From NCBI RefSeq assembly GCF_047496725.1, contig NC_132971.1, positions 2,306,501 to 2,370,500 of the forward strand: a stretch of 64,000 bases of DNA, in the 5' to 3' direction. Numbering within the stretch: the stretch's first letter is position 1; every line of letters starts with the position of its first letter. Positions 48,702 to 61,071 of this stretch are shown piece by piece. The position numbers were made by a program, and so were the translations under genes. The notes beneath the pieces were generated by a model. That model saw nothing but the letters and a program-made list of their open reading frames with translations. It was not told the DNA's origin and did not search any database. This DNA comes from Anoplolepis gracilipes. Lineage: Eukaryota > Arthropoda > Insecta > Hymenoptera > Formicidae.

Positions 48702-50536
48702 CATATGTCGGTATGTGGTCAGTGCTCGCAGTGCTTTGTGCTCAGTGTTCGGTGCTTTGTGAGACGTATTTTTCAAAAGAATGACGGATAAAATGCTGGA
48801 TAACGAAGTAACCAAATGGCTAGAGGCAAAAGATTTGTAATATGTCAATTCAGTCAAATTTTGATGCGAGTGACAAAGAGCTATATGATATTTCTTTTGT
48901 CACCAACATCATAAAACTTGACGTTACGTGACGGTTAACATGAGAAATATTAAAGTGTTCCACAATAGATGCATGTTGTTCCGAAATAGATTCGTTTATC
49001 CTATCATGTATGTAATTAATAATCTCAAACAATAAAATATCTTCTTCCCTCTATTTAGTATACAGATTCTTATATTAAATATATATATTCTTATAACAAT
49101 AAGTATATATATTCTTATATTAAGTATTTATATTCTTATACGTTAAGAGTATTTGATACTATTACTTTTTAGAGGATTTTCATTTTAAATTAAGAAAATC
49201 CTCTTGGCGTTTATTTTAAAAGAAAATAGTTTTAAGATAAGTGGGATACTCAAGATAAGAATATGATTTTTTCGGTGATATGTATATTATGATATAACTG
49301 AAAGTTATAAGTTAAAGAAAAAACGTTCGATGATTAATATCTTCTGGATGATCTTCTGTGTAAAATTTCATCTTCCGTTCGTTGTCTAAAATCTTCATGC
49401 GACTAAGAGATAATAAATGACACAATATTGTCATAATTATGACTATAAAATGTTATATCTATTATGTCTTATTTTTTTATTTTTTTTCAGATACCTCTTA
49501 AAATTCATACAAACACATCCTGCTTGCAATTTTTGTAATAGATTTGTGACTTATATCAAAAATATAAGCTTAATGTGTTTCTACGACTGAGGCACAGTTT
49601 TAAAAAATCAGAAGTCGTTCAAAGATAATGATCTACTTTGTATGGTGGATCCGCATGTGCATATGATAGGTTTAGACGACAGCGCAAGACCACAAAAGCA
49701 GATATATTCTGTGGGATTATGAGGTTTTGGTTTTTCGACATCATTTTTTTCAGCTACATTATATTAAAACGTATCGAAAATTGCTCAGTAAAAAGTACGC
49801 AATAAAACGAAAACCATGACCATCAACAACACATATAATACTATATAGGTTTTAAGATAAGGCAAAAATAACTTTATACAATAAAATTCCACAAAATCTT
49901 CGAAATCTCATGATTCTTTTTTCTTCGGAATGTCACTTTATGATCCTTGAAAATTGGATTTTAAATAACTTGATGAGTTCTATAACTTCATGGAAAGTTG
50001 AAAAGCGATTTCTCTGTCTAGGAAAAACATGAACATACAAAAAAATATCCAATAAATACTGATTCACACTGATGAAAATTATTTTCAAATATCTTAACGA
50101 TGAATCTTCTGCTTGTTACATAAAATAGATTTAGATGTGACGTAAAGGAATTAGGCAAAAAATATAAACTAAAACATAAACTTTTATTATAATTTCAAGA
50201 ATTTGTTTAATAAGATATATATTAAGAATATTGAGAATATAATTAATAAAAATTTAATTCCTCAAAGAATTAATTTATGTAATGTATTACTACGGATCTT
50301 CTAATAAGATTATTTCACAAAAATCGCAACAAATAGACAATATAGATATAATAAACATTTTAAATAATTAAATTCAACTTTATATATATTTTATTGTTAA
50401 TAAAATAATATTAAAAGAATAAAATATATAAACAAGTTTTAAATTAGTGTTTATGTCTAAAACATTTTCTCAATGTGCCTACATTGTTAGCAGCAATTAA
50501 AAACTTTATTTTCGGCTTCAAATGATTTATCTTTTG
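48702..50536 (-). other. Intron left of a decayed exon
   Basis: AT-rich, with TATATTCTTATA repeats at 49075-49145. Several short open frames; none convincing. Confidence 0.5.
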
Positions 50537-50768
50537 TCATCGTATATCTTTGATGATCACGTGGTGCTGAGTGTTTCTGTGTCTTCGGAAGCTGTTGCGT
50601 TGCTTAAACTTTTTTCCACAATAGTCGTATTTATATTGCAGCATTTTTTGCCACATTCTTCTCGTAAATGTCGTAATAGAGAGACCTTTCAAACGTATTT
50701 CTTGCTGCAGAGATGACAGATGAATGCTTTCTGGTCCATTAATTTGCTGATCATTGCGTATTTGAGAA
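50537..50768 (-). pseudogene. Decayed lola variable exon (nonsense and frameshift)
   Basis: An acceptor (TTCTTTTTAG, AG at 50770-50769) opens in the shared phase and reads FICHLCSKKYV, then TGA where Trp (TGG) is usual, then KVSLLRHLREECGKK, so finger 1 has all four ligands but an internal stop. Finger 2 is in another frame, KYDYCGKKFKQRNSFRRHRNTQHH, with its first Cys changed to Tyr. One nonsense change, one frameshift and one lost ligand make this a recently dead exon of the REECGK subfamily. Confidence 0.87.
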
Positions 50769-51514
50769 CTAAAAAGAACAAAAAACTAATGATAATCTTA
50801 CTAAAATTAAAGAGAGAGTAACTGAGTCTGGCCGATTTATAATAAACCCGAAAGGTCCAAGAAAACTTTTTAAAAATAGCTTGAAAATAATATTAACACA
50901 TTAACATGTTTTATTACTAAAATATTTAGTTTTATTGCCGATCGATGAACGTACCTTCACTTGGATAAAAGATAACAATTAACTTTTGTTAAAAAAAAGA
51001 AAAAAATTAAAAATATTTATATTTTGACATTAATTTTTCAAAATAATATTTGCAAGATTATATAATTAAAAAATTTCTATGTTCTTTTGTTTCTTTATTT
51101 TATTGAGTGATTTTTACTTTATATTTTGTGCCAATGATATAAAATTAAAATACAACAATGTCTACATATTAAAATATCAAAAAGAGTTGAACATAAATAT
51201 CGAGCAGATTCAACATAAGAAAAATAAACTGTTGTAAAGTTGTGACACCATTTTAAACAAGAAAAACGTATTACATTGATCGTTTCTAATGTTATCAGAT
51301 TAGAAACGCTCTTTCTTCAATCGTGCATATTTTAGCTTTGCTAATTGTGTTATTTACGCAGTGTTTTATTAAGCACTATATATTGTTAGATTTTATAAAG
51401 CTGTAAAAAAATAATAAATAATAATAAATAATTGTGTAAAATTTAGTGAATTTTAAGTTCCTTTAAACATAAGGATAAAAATTAGTATATATTTTCTATT
51501 TTTCCTTCTCTCTT
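50769..51514 (-). other. Intron right of a decayed exon
   Basis: AT-rich; no exon recognised. Confidence 0.5.
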
Positions 51515-52016
51515 ACAAGGAAAGGTATGGAAGTGTCCCCTTCCGATTTTAATGCGCTTTGAATATGTTATAGTCTAGGTCAAAATAGGAAACACGTATT
51601 TTTTATACGGCCGTTAAGATGGTGAAACACTCTCTTGAGAAAAATCGGTTTTTATATTTCTGAGCAAATACTGTCGAAACGGTAACAGACATAAAAAAAA
51701 GTTTCTAATAAAAGTTTTATGGTTTTTAATGTACTTTAAAACTGCATAATCAGATTTTTTTTTAATTAAAGAAGGGACAGGAAATTTAAAAAAATATGAC
51801 ATTTTCTAAAAATCTGATTATGCAGTTTTAAAGTACATTAAAAACCATAAAACTTTTATTCGAAACTTTTTTTATATCTTTTACCATTTCGACGTTTATT
51901 TGTTCTTAACGACCGAAACACGTATAAAAAAATACGTGTCTCCTATTTTGATCCAGACTACAACATATTCAAAACGCATTAAAATCGGAAAGGAACACTT
52001 CCATACCTTTCCTTGT
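51515..52016. mobile_element. Palindromic MITE (ACAAGGAAAGGTATGG ends), copy 1
   Basis: About 500 bp forming one long inverted repeat: ACAAGGAAAGGTATGGAAGT at the left and its reverse complement at the right, with arms of about 230 bp (both contain AATCAGATTTTT-type inner sequence). The same family forms the core of the palindrome at 56257-56525. Non-coding. Confidence 0.85.
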
Positions 52017-52049
52017 TAGTATAATCTGCCTCTATTTTAATTTTATTTT

Positions 52050-52219
52050 AAGCATTGTTATACATCTCATTAAAAACAATTAGGAAAATAAGTCTTTGAT
52101 TTAAATTTTTCATTACAAAAGCCGCGTTAGATCTTGGTTGCATTGTCATAGTCCTGCATAAACATTAGATATAGCTTCTTGATATAAATTCAATCTTGTG
52201 CCAGGATAGTTCACGTCAC
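52050..52219 (-). pseudogene. Possible remnant of a lola variable exon
   Basis: A good acceptor (ATCTCTTTTTCAG, AG at 52221-52220) opens in the shared phase; the frame gives 24 residues (DVNYPGTRLNLYQEAISNVY ...) and stops at 52148-52146. About 40 bases further another frame reads FCNEKFKSKTYF, like the start of a finger 2. It is either a badly decayed exon or a fingerless terminal exon. Confidence 0.35.
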
Positions 52220-52888
52220 CTGAAAAAGAGATTGATCAATTAGATTGGTTGCTTTGCACTTTCTTTACTACTTACCATATATGTAGTATGACAAGAAAAA
52301 CTGGCATTTTAGTAATTTTTATGTTGCGTGGATACATCACGATTTGCGATTGTGTCCTTTAATTGTATCTATAAAAAAATCAAGTTAACGCTGTATAAAA
52401 AAGAGTCGCGAATATAAATAAAATAAACGCAAAAAGCAAATTATAAGGAATGAGCTATAATATAGCTGCTATAGAAATAATAAAGTTAAAAATAAGTTAA
52501 AAAGTAATTGTTACATATAGGATTAACAATATGCTTCCAAGATGTCTTTATTTTCGTTTTACAATAGTCAATGTCCTATAATTTTATTCAATATAGTGAT
52601 TACAACTAGAAAAACTTTTTTTTGTCAAGACAAAATATTTAACGGTTTTTATAAATCAGATTTCATTATTTTACATCAAATAGTTGTTGGGAGTACATAT
52701 ACGAAAAAATACATACATATATTTTTTCATACTGAAGTATGTCAGTATGTTTTTTACTGTTTTATGCTTTATTTTTGTTAGAAAATCTTTTTAAAATTAA
52801 AAATATAAACAATTCTCTTTTAAATGCCATCGACAACATTTAATTTCGCGAAACTATTCCCATACAAAAGTGCTCTTCTCGCAGTCAT
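52220..52888 (-). other. Intron left of v3
   Basis: AT-rich; the plus-strand open frame at 52542-52781 has no recognisable features. Confidence 0.5.
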
Positions 52889-53136
52889 TCAGTAAAAGCG
52901 ATGACGGTGTACCCTTCCGATATGCCTCTGTAGATGATGTTTGTACATGAAACGAGTGTCACACTGTTCACAGACAAATTTCCGTGGCTGTCCGCATTCG
53001 TACGTTCGATGATTGCGAAGAGAACGCTTCGACAGGTACGACTTGTCGCAAGTGTCACACGCGAATCGTTTTGTTGTCGCATTTTCATCCACTATATTCC
53101 ACAAATTTGTGTACAGCTCTTGTGGCGGCCAAAAAC
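52889..53136 (-). CDS. lola: lola variable 3' exon v3 (zinc-finger pair)
   Basis: The acceptor CTCCGTTTGCAG (AG at 53138-53137) opens 81 residues. A leader with aromatics (FWPPQELYTNLWN) precedes finger 1, C26-x2-C29-x12-H42-x4-C47 (CDKSYLSKRSLRNHRTYEC), linker GQPRKFV, and finger 2, C55-x2-C58-x12-H71-x4-H76 (DTRFMYKHHLQRHIGRVH). TGA at 52891-52889. Three plus-strand open frames over the same segment are shadows. Confidence 0.93.
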
Positions 53137-54919
53137 CTGCAAACGGAGGAAGTAGAAAATGGTTAGAGTCAGTCATTAAGCGTCAAAAACGCCACATTAA
53201 AGACATGTCACAAAGTTGTTGAAATTTTTTACGAATTTCAAATGAGAAGATATAAAAAGTTTGTGCAAAATTACAGGAATAATTTTGCAATGTATGGAGA
53301 TGATTGAACAATATGAATGTGACAGAAATTGCGTTTTTAGAATTACAAATTTGCTATATATTAAAAAAAAAGAATCTTTTCATAATTCTTCATAATTAAA
53401 AAAAAAAATTATATTTCTGTTTCATATATATTTCATTTTCGAGACTAAAAGTATGTCGTTGATATAATTTTATAAGAAAATTGTTAAGGAGGAAATCAAA
53501 GTATTTAAAATCTACCATTTGTATAGACTACAATTATTTCATAATGTATGCTTATTTGAACTTTACTGTATTTTTGACGAATCTGTAAAATGAATTATGT
53601 GTGAATGTTTATATTATTAATATTTTATGAATTATATAAGACTTGCTTTGTGAAGTTTATGAGCGTAATGTTGGTCACCATCTGAAATAAAAAAAATACA
53701 TTTTGATTATTAATTGTGCCAATATTTATATAAATTTCCACAAATCAAAATTATTATTAAAAAAAATCTCATTGATAAGCACTGTTTTCTTGCCAATTTT
53801 TAAAGTGAATAAAGAAACAACACAATCATTAAGTATACCTTATATCATCTTACTTAAAAGTAATACACAAATAATGTTATAAATTACAAATTAATTATTT
53901 ACGCTACTATATTATTTGCTAAATTGCCATGTAGATATATATTATAATTTGTCAAATTACACAAATTTTGTTGCAAGAAAAAGTTTAGAAGTTATATAAT
54001 TTCTCATAGTCTACGCACATAAAAATATTTTCAAAAATTTATATTTGAACAATAAATTTATAATATAACAAACCTACCTTAATACTACTCAATATACTAA
54101 AAATCAGAGGAAACTATAACTTAAAAAATAAGAAAAATTTCTACTTCCTCGGTTGACTTAAAAAATCGTTTATCGTCAATATTTAATCGGATTTGTTTTA
54201 ATTATATTTTATTACGCTATACTTCTAAATCTTACACGCATTAAATTTTGCTTATAAAATCGACTTTGATCTAACACTAAAATTTTACAATAAATCATGT
54301 TTAAATTAAGTAAGATAATTCTATAAATAAACACGTTATTGCAGAAAAGGCTTAATTTAATGTTTCCAAAAAAATTTTATTTTACAATAAATCTTACAAA
54401 ATTTAAAACTTTAGTAAGCTAATTTCAAATATACGTGACCTCAGCCTACTTTATAATGAAATTAAACAATAGGTGTAATCTTGATAAAGATACACTTTTG
54501 CAGAAAATGTATACATATTAGTGCAGTTTCTTGGTGTTCTGAAAATCATCTATGAATGACTTTAGCTCTTTTCCAAAATATCATCAATATGTTTAATAAA
54601 TGACACTTGATACATATAAATGTATAATGAATTCGATGATTCTTAAGAACAGTCTCCTTCTAATCTAGATTTAAGATAATGCCCTTTTTTAGTTATTAAA
54701 GCTTTATAAAAGTAAAGCAAGCAATTTTCCGCAAATCATACAATATATCTACAACTTTACCGTTAAACAAATATATTATAATAATGCAGTTATTATACAG
54801 ATTTCATAAGAATTAATACATATTCTATCACGTAAAAATATTAATGAAACAGTATCTTGAGATCAAGAAAATAATCCAATTTCGATGAAATGTGTCATGG
54901 AGATTACTAATTGAATCTC

Positions 54920-54974
<55 letters not shown>

Positions 54975-55980
54975 GTAAATTTGTACCAGTAATAATATTA
55001 TAGGAATGTGTTCAGCGACAAAAAGATCTTACATATATAATCCACAAACCATTGCTAATTAGATTTTAAAGTAATATGTTCTTATTTTTTCTATATCGTA
55101 ATATGTAATATTCTATAATGCATTGTATTATTTGAAAATATTGTAAAATAGAAAAATAACACCAAAAAATTGATAAATATTACAATACATAATAATTAGT
55201 TGCAACTGAAACATTGTTTCTACAAGTTTCTAATGATATAAGTATACTGCGAAGGACACACGAAAATTGTCACAATAGTAAATATATAAATCAGTCTATT
55301 ATTCGAGACTGTTGTCACTATTATGTTTAAAAATCCCTTTTGTGTATAAACATATTTTACCTCTATAAATTCTTTGTCTAATCATAAGACTTACAGATAT
55401 ACAGTCATTAATACAGAATAAATATCGAAATATAAACACTGACCGAAATATAAACAGTAACCATAGTTCAACAGAATAATAATAATTCAAAGTTTTTCTT
55501 TTTCAGTTGTTAAATCATATAACTGCTCGGAACACAATGTTTTTCATACTGTATTTTTACTTGTATTTCGTATATGCGCGATATTTTTAGTGTTTAGTGA
55601 CTCACGAGGAAATTTATCTTTAAATTTTTATATTTATTATAGTAAAACAACGAATAAAGAGCATAAAATATACTTTACTAGTTGTGTTGTTTTATGTTTT
55701 GAATGTGAAAACAGTGAAGTGATGCGTGTGTTTGTCTATTGACATTTGCATTTTAATAAGATATTTACATATAATATCATAAAATATTTCTTTACACAAT
55801 ATCGCGTAGCTATTACATCAACTACGCTTTTAATTTTCACTAATCGAAATATGAAAAGATACAATAATTGGAAACGGTTTCGTAAAATAATTAAGAAACT
55901 GCTAAAAACACAATTACACATCAATAATTTAAAATAAATATGTCATATATGCAACATAAACTGTTTGTTTAATTGTATAA
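53137..55980 (-). other. Intron right of v3
   Basis: No zinc-finger exon seen. There is a weak phase-compatible acceptor at 53683-53682 followed by 16 codons and TAA, and a (TTA)n microsatellite at 54919-54974. The rest is AT-rich. Confidence 0.5.
54919..54974. repeat. (TTA)n microsatellite
   Basis: About 18 uninterrupted TTA/ATT units. Confidence 0.9.
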
Positions 55981-57197
55981 GGTAAGTCACGAAAACCTGA
56001 CGCGCATGATTTTCAAAAATGAAATAAATAAATAATAACAGTTAATATAGGCTCTCAATTCAAAAATAAATTAGTCAATAGAAGGGGCTTTAAGAGCTGA
56101 ACGCAGGATGAGGAGGCGTGAATAAAAACAATGTTTTGAACAATTAATTCAAATTTTATTCAAACGTTTTGGTTCTTCTTTGGACCATCTTCAGTGATAC
56201 AATGTAATATATAAAGTGTGGTCACTTACAGTCGCTTGGTTACAGTCGATATACTGACAAGGAAAGGTATGGAAGTGTCCCCCTCCGATTTTAATGCGCT
56301 TTGAATATGTGTAGTCTAGGTCAAAATAAGAAACACGTACTTTTTTATACGTGTCCATACAGCCGTTAAGGGGATAAAACACCCTTTTGAGAAAAATCGG
56401 TTTTTATATCTGTTACTGTTTCGAAGGTATTTGCTCAGAAATATAAAAACTCTAAAAATATTTAGTCTACAACATATTCGAAGCGCATTAAAATCGGAGG
56501 GGGACATTTCCATACCTTTCCTTGTCAGTATATCGACTGTAACCAAGCGACTGTAAGTGACTGCACTGTTTATATATTACTTTGTATCACTGAGGATGGT
56601 CCGAAGAAGGGTCGAAATGTTTGAATAAAATTTCAATACATTGTTCAAAACATTGTTTTTATCCAAGCCCCCTCATCCTGCGTTCGGCGAAATAACATTA
56701 AAGCCCCTTCTCTTGATTGAAATAAATAAATATAAGAAATATAACTAAAATATATATTTTTTGTTAGAAAAGAATAGCATATAGAATACTGTTTGATAGT
56801 ATATTACTTGATCTCATTCATTTTTTAAAATTTTTAAAAGATTTTTTCATATTTGCAAATGTCTTGCGTATTTATCCTAAATTGTTCTAGCCTATCACGT
56901 AGGTTTTGCATCGCTGTTTATATGTTGTCTATAATATATGAGAAAAAATTACAGCTATACCACACAATATAGTTCAAACTGCGATTTAAAACCTGCGAGA
57001 TAGACTTGAGCAATATAGAATAAATGCGACATTTTCTATAAATGTGAAATATTTTTTTTTAATTTTAAAAATTCAATATAAGATTAAGCAATACTCAAAC
57101 AACATTCTATATTGTTATCTGACAAGAAGTAAATATTTAAATTATATTTCATTTATTCACTTCATTTTGAAAATTGTCAGGTTTACGTAACTCACTC
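55981..57197. mobile_element. Outer DNA transposon remnant (GTAAGTCACGAAAACCTGAC ends)
   Basis: The left end (55982-56030) and right end (57150-57197, reverse strand) share about 50 bp of imperfect inverted similarity (AACCTGAC ... TTTTCAAAA). Its interior is interrupted by the palindromic element at 56080-56711. No transposase is recognised in the right part (56712-57197). Confidence 0.5.
56080..56711. mobile_element. Large palindromic element with an ACAAGGAAAG core
   Basis: The ends AGAAGGGGCTTTAA and TTAAAGCCCCTTCT are exact reverse complements. The arms run inward through TCATCCTGCGTTC, ATTGTTCAAAACATTGTTTT and GTAACCAAGCGACTGTAAG to an inner palindrome (56257-56525) of the same family as 51515-52016. 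Inner and outer centres nearly coincide (about 56391 and 56396), so the core either belongs to the element or inserted at its hairpin tip. Confidence 0.8.
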
Positions 57198-57492
57198 TAT
57201 ATTTATATCAATAATTATTTTTTACCATTTTAGACTATCTTATCTTTTTGTCGCCGAATGTCATTATAGTATCACCATAGAAATATTAGGCTTTTGCTAT
57301 TATATAGCGTAGAACAAAAATATAAATCGAGTTCTTAATTTATTACTGTTAATTAATAATCTTATAAGTGTCATTTGTTGCATTTTGATGAAGGAAAATA
57401 ATTGTTAATGATTGTGATCATATACAATTTTTTAATTAAAATAGCCAATTATTAAATTTGAATGCAATTAAATTTAATTAGATTATAATACA
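57198..57492 (-). other. Short intron stretch between elements
   Basis: AT-rich; nothing recognised. Confidence 0.5.
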
Positions 57493-58513
57493 TACAGGGT
57501 GTCTACTATCTGGAAAAACATGGAAAATCGGGAATATTCTGGGATTTCTTTTGTATCTGGAAAAATCAAGGAACTCTCGTGAATTTTATTATTAGGATTC
57601 AGGAAATTTTTTCGAAAATTCTTTTCTTAATAATTTTGCTTTTCATCTTATAAAGAGTCAGCCGTGTATGTGAAACTAGCGTCTCACTTTATAAAAATTC
57701 ATTAATTGTCGAGTTTTGGCTTTATTATTATCTTTATTTTTGATAGTTCTAGATAAGATTAAACACACACACAAATAGTTCTAACTATTAAACAAGAAAA
57801 AAATAGCTCGAGACAAACTGATTATGAAATGTCAAGTTCATTGGATCTTGCTTTGTTCGTCAATGATTTTTTTAGCATTTCTCATTAGATTTTTAAGCGC
57901 TTCTAAAATTCTATGATAGTTTTACAAAGTTCTATGTGTAAAAATTATTAAAATATTAATTATACTAATATTAATTAGAATATTAATAAACAATTAAATT
58001 GTTCGAGATACCGGACATGTAAGTATTGAAACGCTCGTATCTTTGCTCGTTTATAATAAATTAATTTGCATATGTACAGAAAGCGCATCAATGCCTTTAC
58101 AAATAAATTTATACACATATCGATACATTTATGTATTTTTTACGTACATATATGGAAAGTATATATATTCCACTATGTGCGTTTTATGTGTAAAGATATT
58201 AATGATTCTTTCTGTGTAAACTATAAAAATGATAAATTATATATTTGTTTTATTGTTTGTTAATGATTATTTGTTTGCATCAACAAAGGATTAGAAGAAA
58301 ATGAATAGGCTTAAGATCGGACTTTGTGGAAACAATCAAATAATTTATTACGTATTATTCATGGAATTAATTTTTCTTGTCGCAGTTATTGCATAGCATA
58401 TTTCGTGCAATTCCATTCAGATGTATGTGAAACTGGCGTCTCACTTCGTGGAAACTCATTAATTGAGTTGAAAAGTTTGAATTTTTTTACAAGATTTGAG
58501 TAAACACCTTGTA
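57493..58513. mobile_element. DNA transposon-like element (TACAGGGTGTCTACT ends)
   Basis: TACAGGGTGTCTACT at 57493 and, at the right end, the reverse complement of TACAAGGTGTTTACT ending at 58513 form imperfect inverted termini with TA at the borders. A direct repeat of about 55 bp (57665-57720 and 58422-58476, TGTGAAACT-GCGTCTCACTT) lies inside. The small open frame at 58066-58263 has no known motif. Confidence 0.6.
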
Positions 58514-59800
58514 TATATTATAACTAAAATAATAAAAATAAAAAAGTCAATCAATCTCATAATACAGCAATAAAAAGAATTGTAGTTATGATACAATATA
58601 AATAATTACTTATATATTAGCTTAAATAGTATTTAAATCTTTGGCCAAGTTTATTTACTTTCTGTGAACTGACTTAGAAAAGATTGTATGTATCTTATTT
58701 ATTTAATTACAAAGTAAAGTTTTAGTATTTTAAGTTATAAAAATTTTGTTATAGTACAGTTATTATTCTGATAATTAAAGTTATAAGTTATAATATTTTA
58801 ATGGAGAAGAGGAATTATTGTTCATTCAGGTATACATTTATCTCTAACAATAAGAGATAATTTAAGATTCTTGAAAGATTATGCTTATAATGATATACGT
58901 AATAATTACCCTGTGTATCCTAATATTAAACATAACCCTGAAAAATTTAATTCCTTCCGCAATAATATTGCATATTTCGATACACATTGCGTGAATATGA
59001 AATATAACTAATTATTTTAAAAAACATAAAAATAAAAAATAAGGAAAATTTTTAAAAATAAATAAAATCTAAAGAATTATTAACACAAGATATTCTTTAA
59101 AGAAAAGTCTAAAATAAAATACATAACTTTGTATTTAAACAAAACAGACTTTTTGACGTATAAATATTATGAAAAAAAATCCAATACTTAAAAATATTTA
59201 CTAAAAATATCTTTTAATCCTTTACTAAGGAATGCTTATATAACATATTAAAACTGATGATAATTCATGCCATAATCAAGACAAATATTTCATGTGTATG
59301 TTACACAAAATTTCAATAAAATATAATAAAAATATCACACTTTTATTTTTATTAAAAAATATTTCTTTTAATTATATGCAAAAGTTTAATATTAAAAAAA
59401 TTAATAAAAATATAATAAAATTAAAATCCAATATAAAAATTCATTCTGAAATAGGAAATTTTATTGTGAGTCAAAATTGCCCCAGAGTAATCCGTGTGTG
59501 ACTGCCAAGAATTACAAAAGCGGAAAAAATTTGTAAAATTTACATAAAATCTGAAAATGTAGCTGTTAAATTTTTTCTAAAAGTTTTTTCTAAAGTTACT
59601 TAAATTGCATATTTTGCAATTGAACTATCTCTCTAATCACATAACTATTCTGAAAATCTATCACAAATGATTAATTCTTCGTATGCATTGTTGGTCTTCA
59701 AATTGCTACAATTGAAACACAGATATGGTTTTGAAAATTAGGACAAAGGATTCAAGAATTATAAAACTGGACCCATTTGTCACGATATTTCTGGAATTCT
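58514..59800 (-). other. Intron left of v2
   Basis: AT-rich; no exon recognised. Confidence 0.55.
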
Positions 59801-60066
59801 TTAAAGCGTTACTATAACTCCGAACGCCTGTTTACGTCCACGTCCGGGATTTGTATGGGTTTTCTCATGACGAATCCAATTCGATCTTATTTTAGTCTTG
59901 TAATTGCAATAGTAGCATTGATACTGCGGCTCCTTGCCACATTCGTCTCTTTGATGACAATGCAGGGACGTCTTCCATTTGTACTTTCTGCCGCAGCGAT
60001 CGCAAGTGAAGGGCTTGTCCTGATGATGGTACTGATGATCATGATGATGACGATAATGTTGGCGAC
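59801..60066 (-). CDS. lola: lola variable 3' exon v2 (zinc-finger pair, His-rich leader)
   Basis: The acceptor GTTTGATTGTAG (AG at 60068-60067) opens 87 residues. The leader is His-rich (RQHYRHHHDHQYHHQD). Finger 1 is C21-x2-C24-x12-H37-x4-C42 (CGRKYKWKTSLHCHQRDEC), linker GKEPQYQ, and finger 2 is C50-x2-C53-x12-H66-x3-H70 (NYKTKIRSNWIRHEKTH). Finger 2 has Thr-Lys-Ile where the aromatic core residue usually stands. The tail (TNPGRGRKQAFGVIVTL) is basic then hydrophobic. The S-x-W-[IL]-x-H pattern in finger 2 is shared with the exon at 61072, suggesting a common origin. Confidence 0.93.
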
Positions 60067-61004
60067 CTACAATCAAACAAGTCCATTCGCGTGAGAATAA
60101 CTGTTAGATAAATTTTATACGTGCGGAATAATATTGGAATCTATTATTCGAAGATTACTCCTAAAAAATTGTTGGACTGCACCGGACAAGCTGTACATTT
60201 CTAGAAAATTATAATTGATGCAAAATACGTACAATTGATGAGATCATACTTCATCAAACCTATACATAAATATATTTAATCAAAACGTATACATAAATAC
60301 TTTATGTATCATTGTATCATTTGTACATTATAAAAATTAATTACATTACCTACTATAAAAATTAATATCTAACAAAACAATTTTATTAAAAATAGTTATT
60401 AGACATTCAATTTCTACAATCGAATATTATTGGTGAGTCGCATTTTCAAATCAAAATTTTCTGAAAAGTCAAAATACAAGTGTTAGTATTATGATAAAAA
60501 ATAATTTCACATTTAAATAAAATATAAATATCTTTTTATTTACAGTATTTTCTGTTTTTGTTAGAAAAATGTTTATTGACGACATTCTGACAATAGTATA
60601 GATGAAACAATGTAAATATCACATTTGAAATCGAAAATAACGTCATGTATGCAAATATATAATCCTTTAAAATAAATCATGTGATTAAATAAATAAAATT
60701 ATTATTCTTCAATTAACTAAAATATTATAAAGTTTTCACTTAAATTATTTGAAAATTGTCAAGGTCTTAATATTTTCCTATGACATTTTCAATTCTATTG
60801 TAACTAATTTTTGGAATGCTGTTAAAATATGATACGATAGTTGTAAAACATTCTATATATAAAAAAATTCTATTCTTAAATATAATTATCAATTTTCTTT
60901 TTAAAACAAGTTTAAAAAACAAAATATATTTGCTTGAAATATTTTTGTTTTTTAAATGTTATATTTCACATTTGTTGCAGTAATAAAATAAAAATAAAAA
61001 ATAA
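60067..61004 (-). other. Intron between v2 and v1
   Basis: AT-rich; no exon recognised. Confidence 0.55.
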
Positions 61005-61042
61005 TTTTTACTTAATAGGAAATGTTTCCTATTAAGTAAAAA
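61005..61042 (-). repeat. Perfect 18-bp hairpin in the presumed 3' UTR of v1
   Basis: TTTTTACTTAATAGGAAA, then TG, then its exact reverse complement. It starts 29 bases after the stop codon of the exon at 61072 in the direction of transcription, so the v1 mRNA would carry a stable stem-loop there if its 3' UTR extends this far. Confidence 0.85.
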
Positions 61043-61071
61043 TGTTTTGGAAATGAAATTTCCAAATGATG

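Noticed and set aside
49485..49592. Plus-strand T-rich acceptor followed by ACNFCNRFVTY
   Set aside because: Only a C-x2-C with no following His pair, stops nearby, and no shared phase; likely chance.
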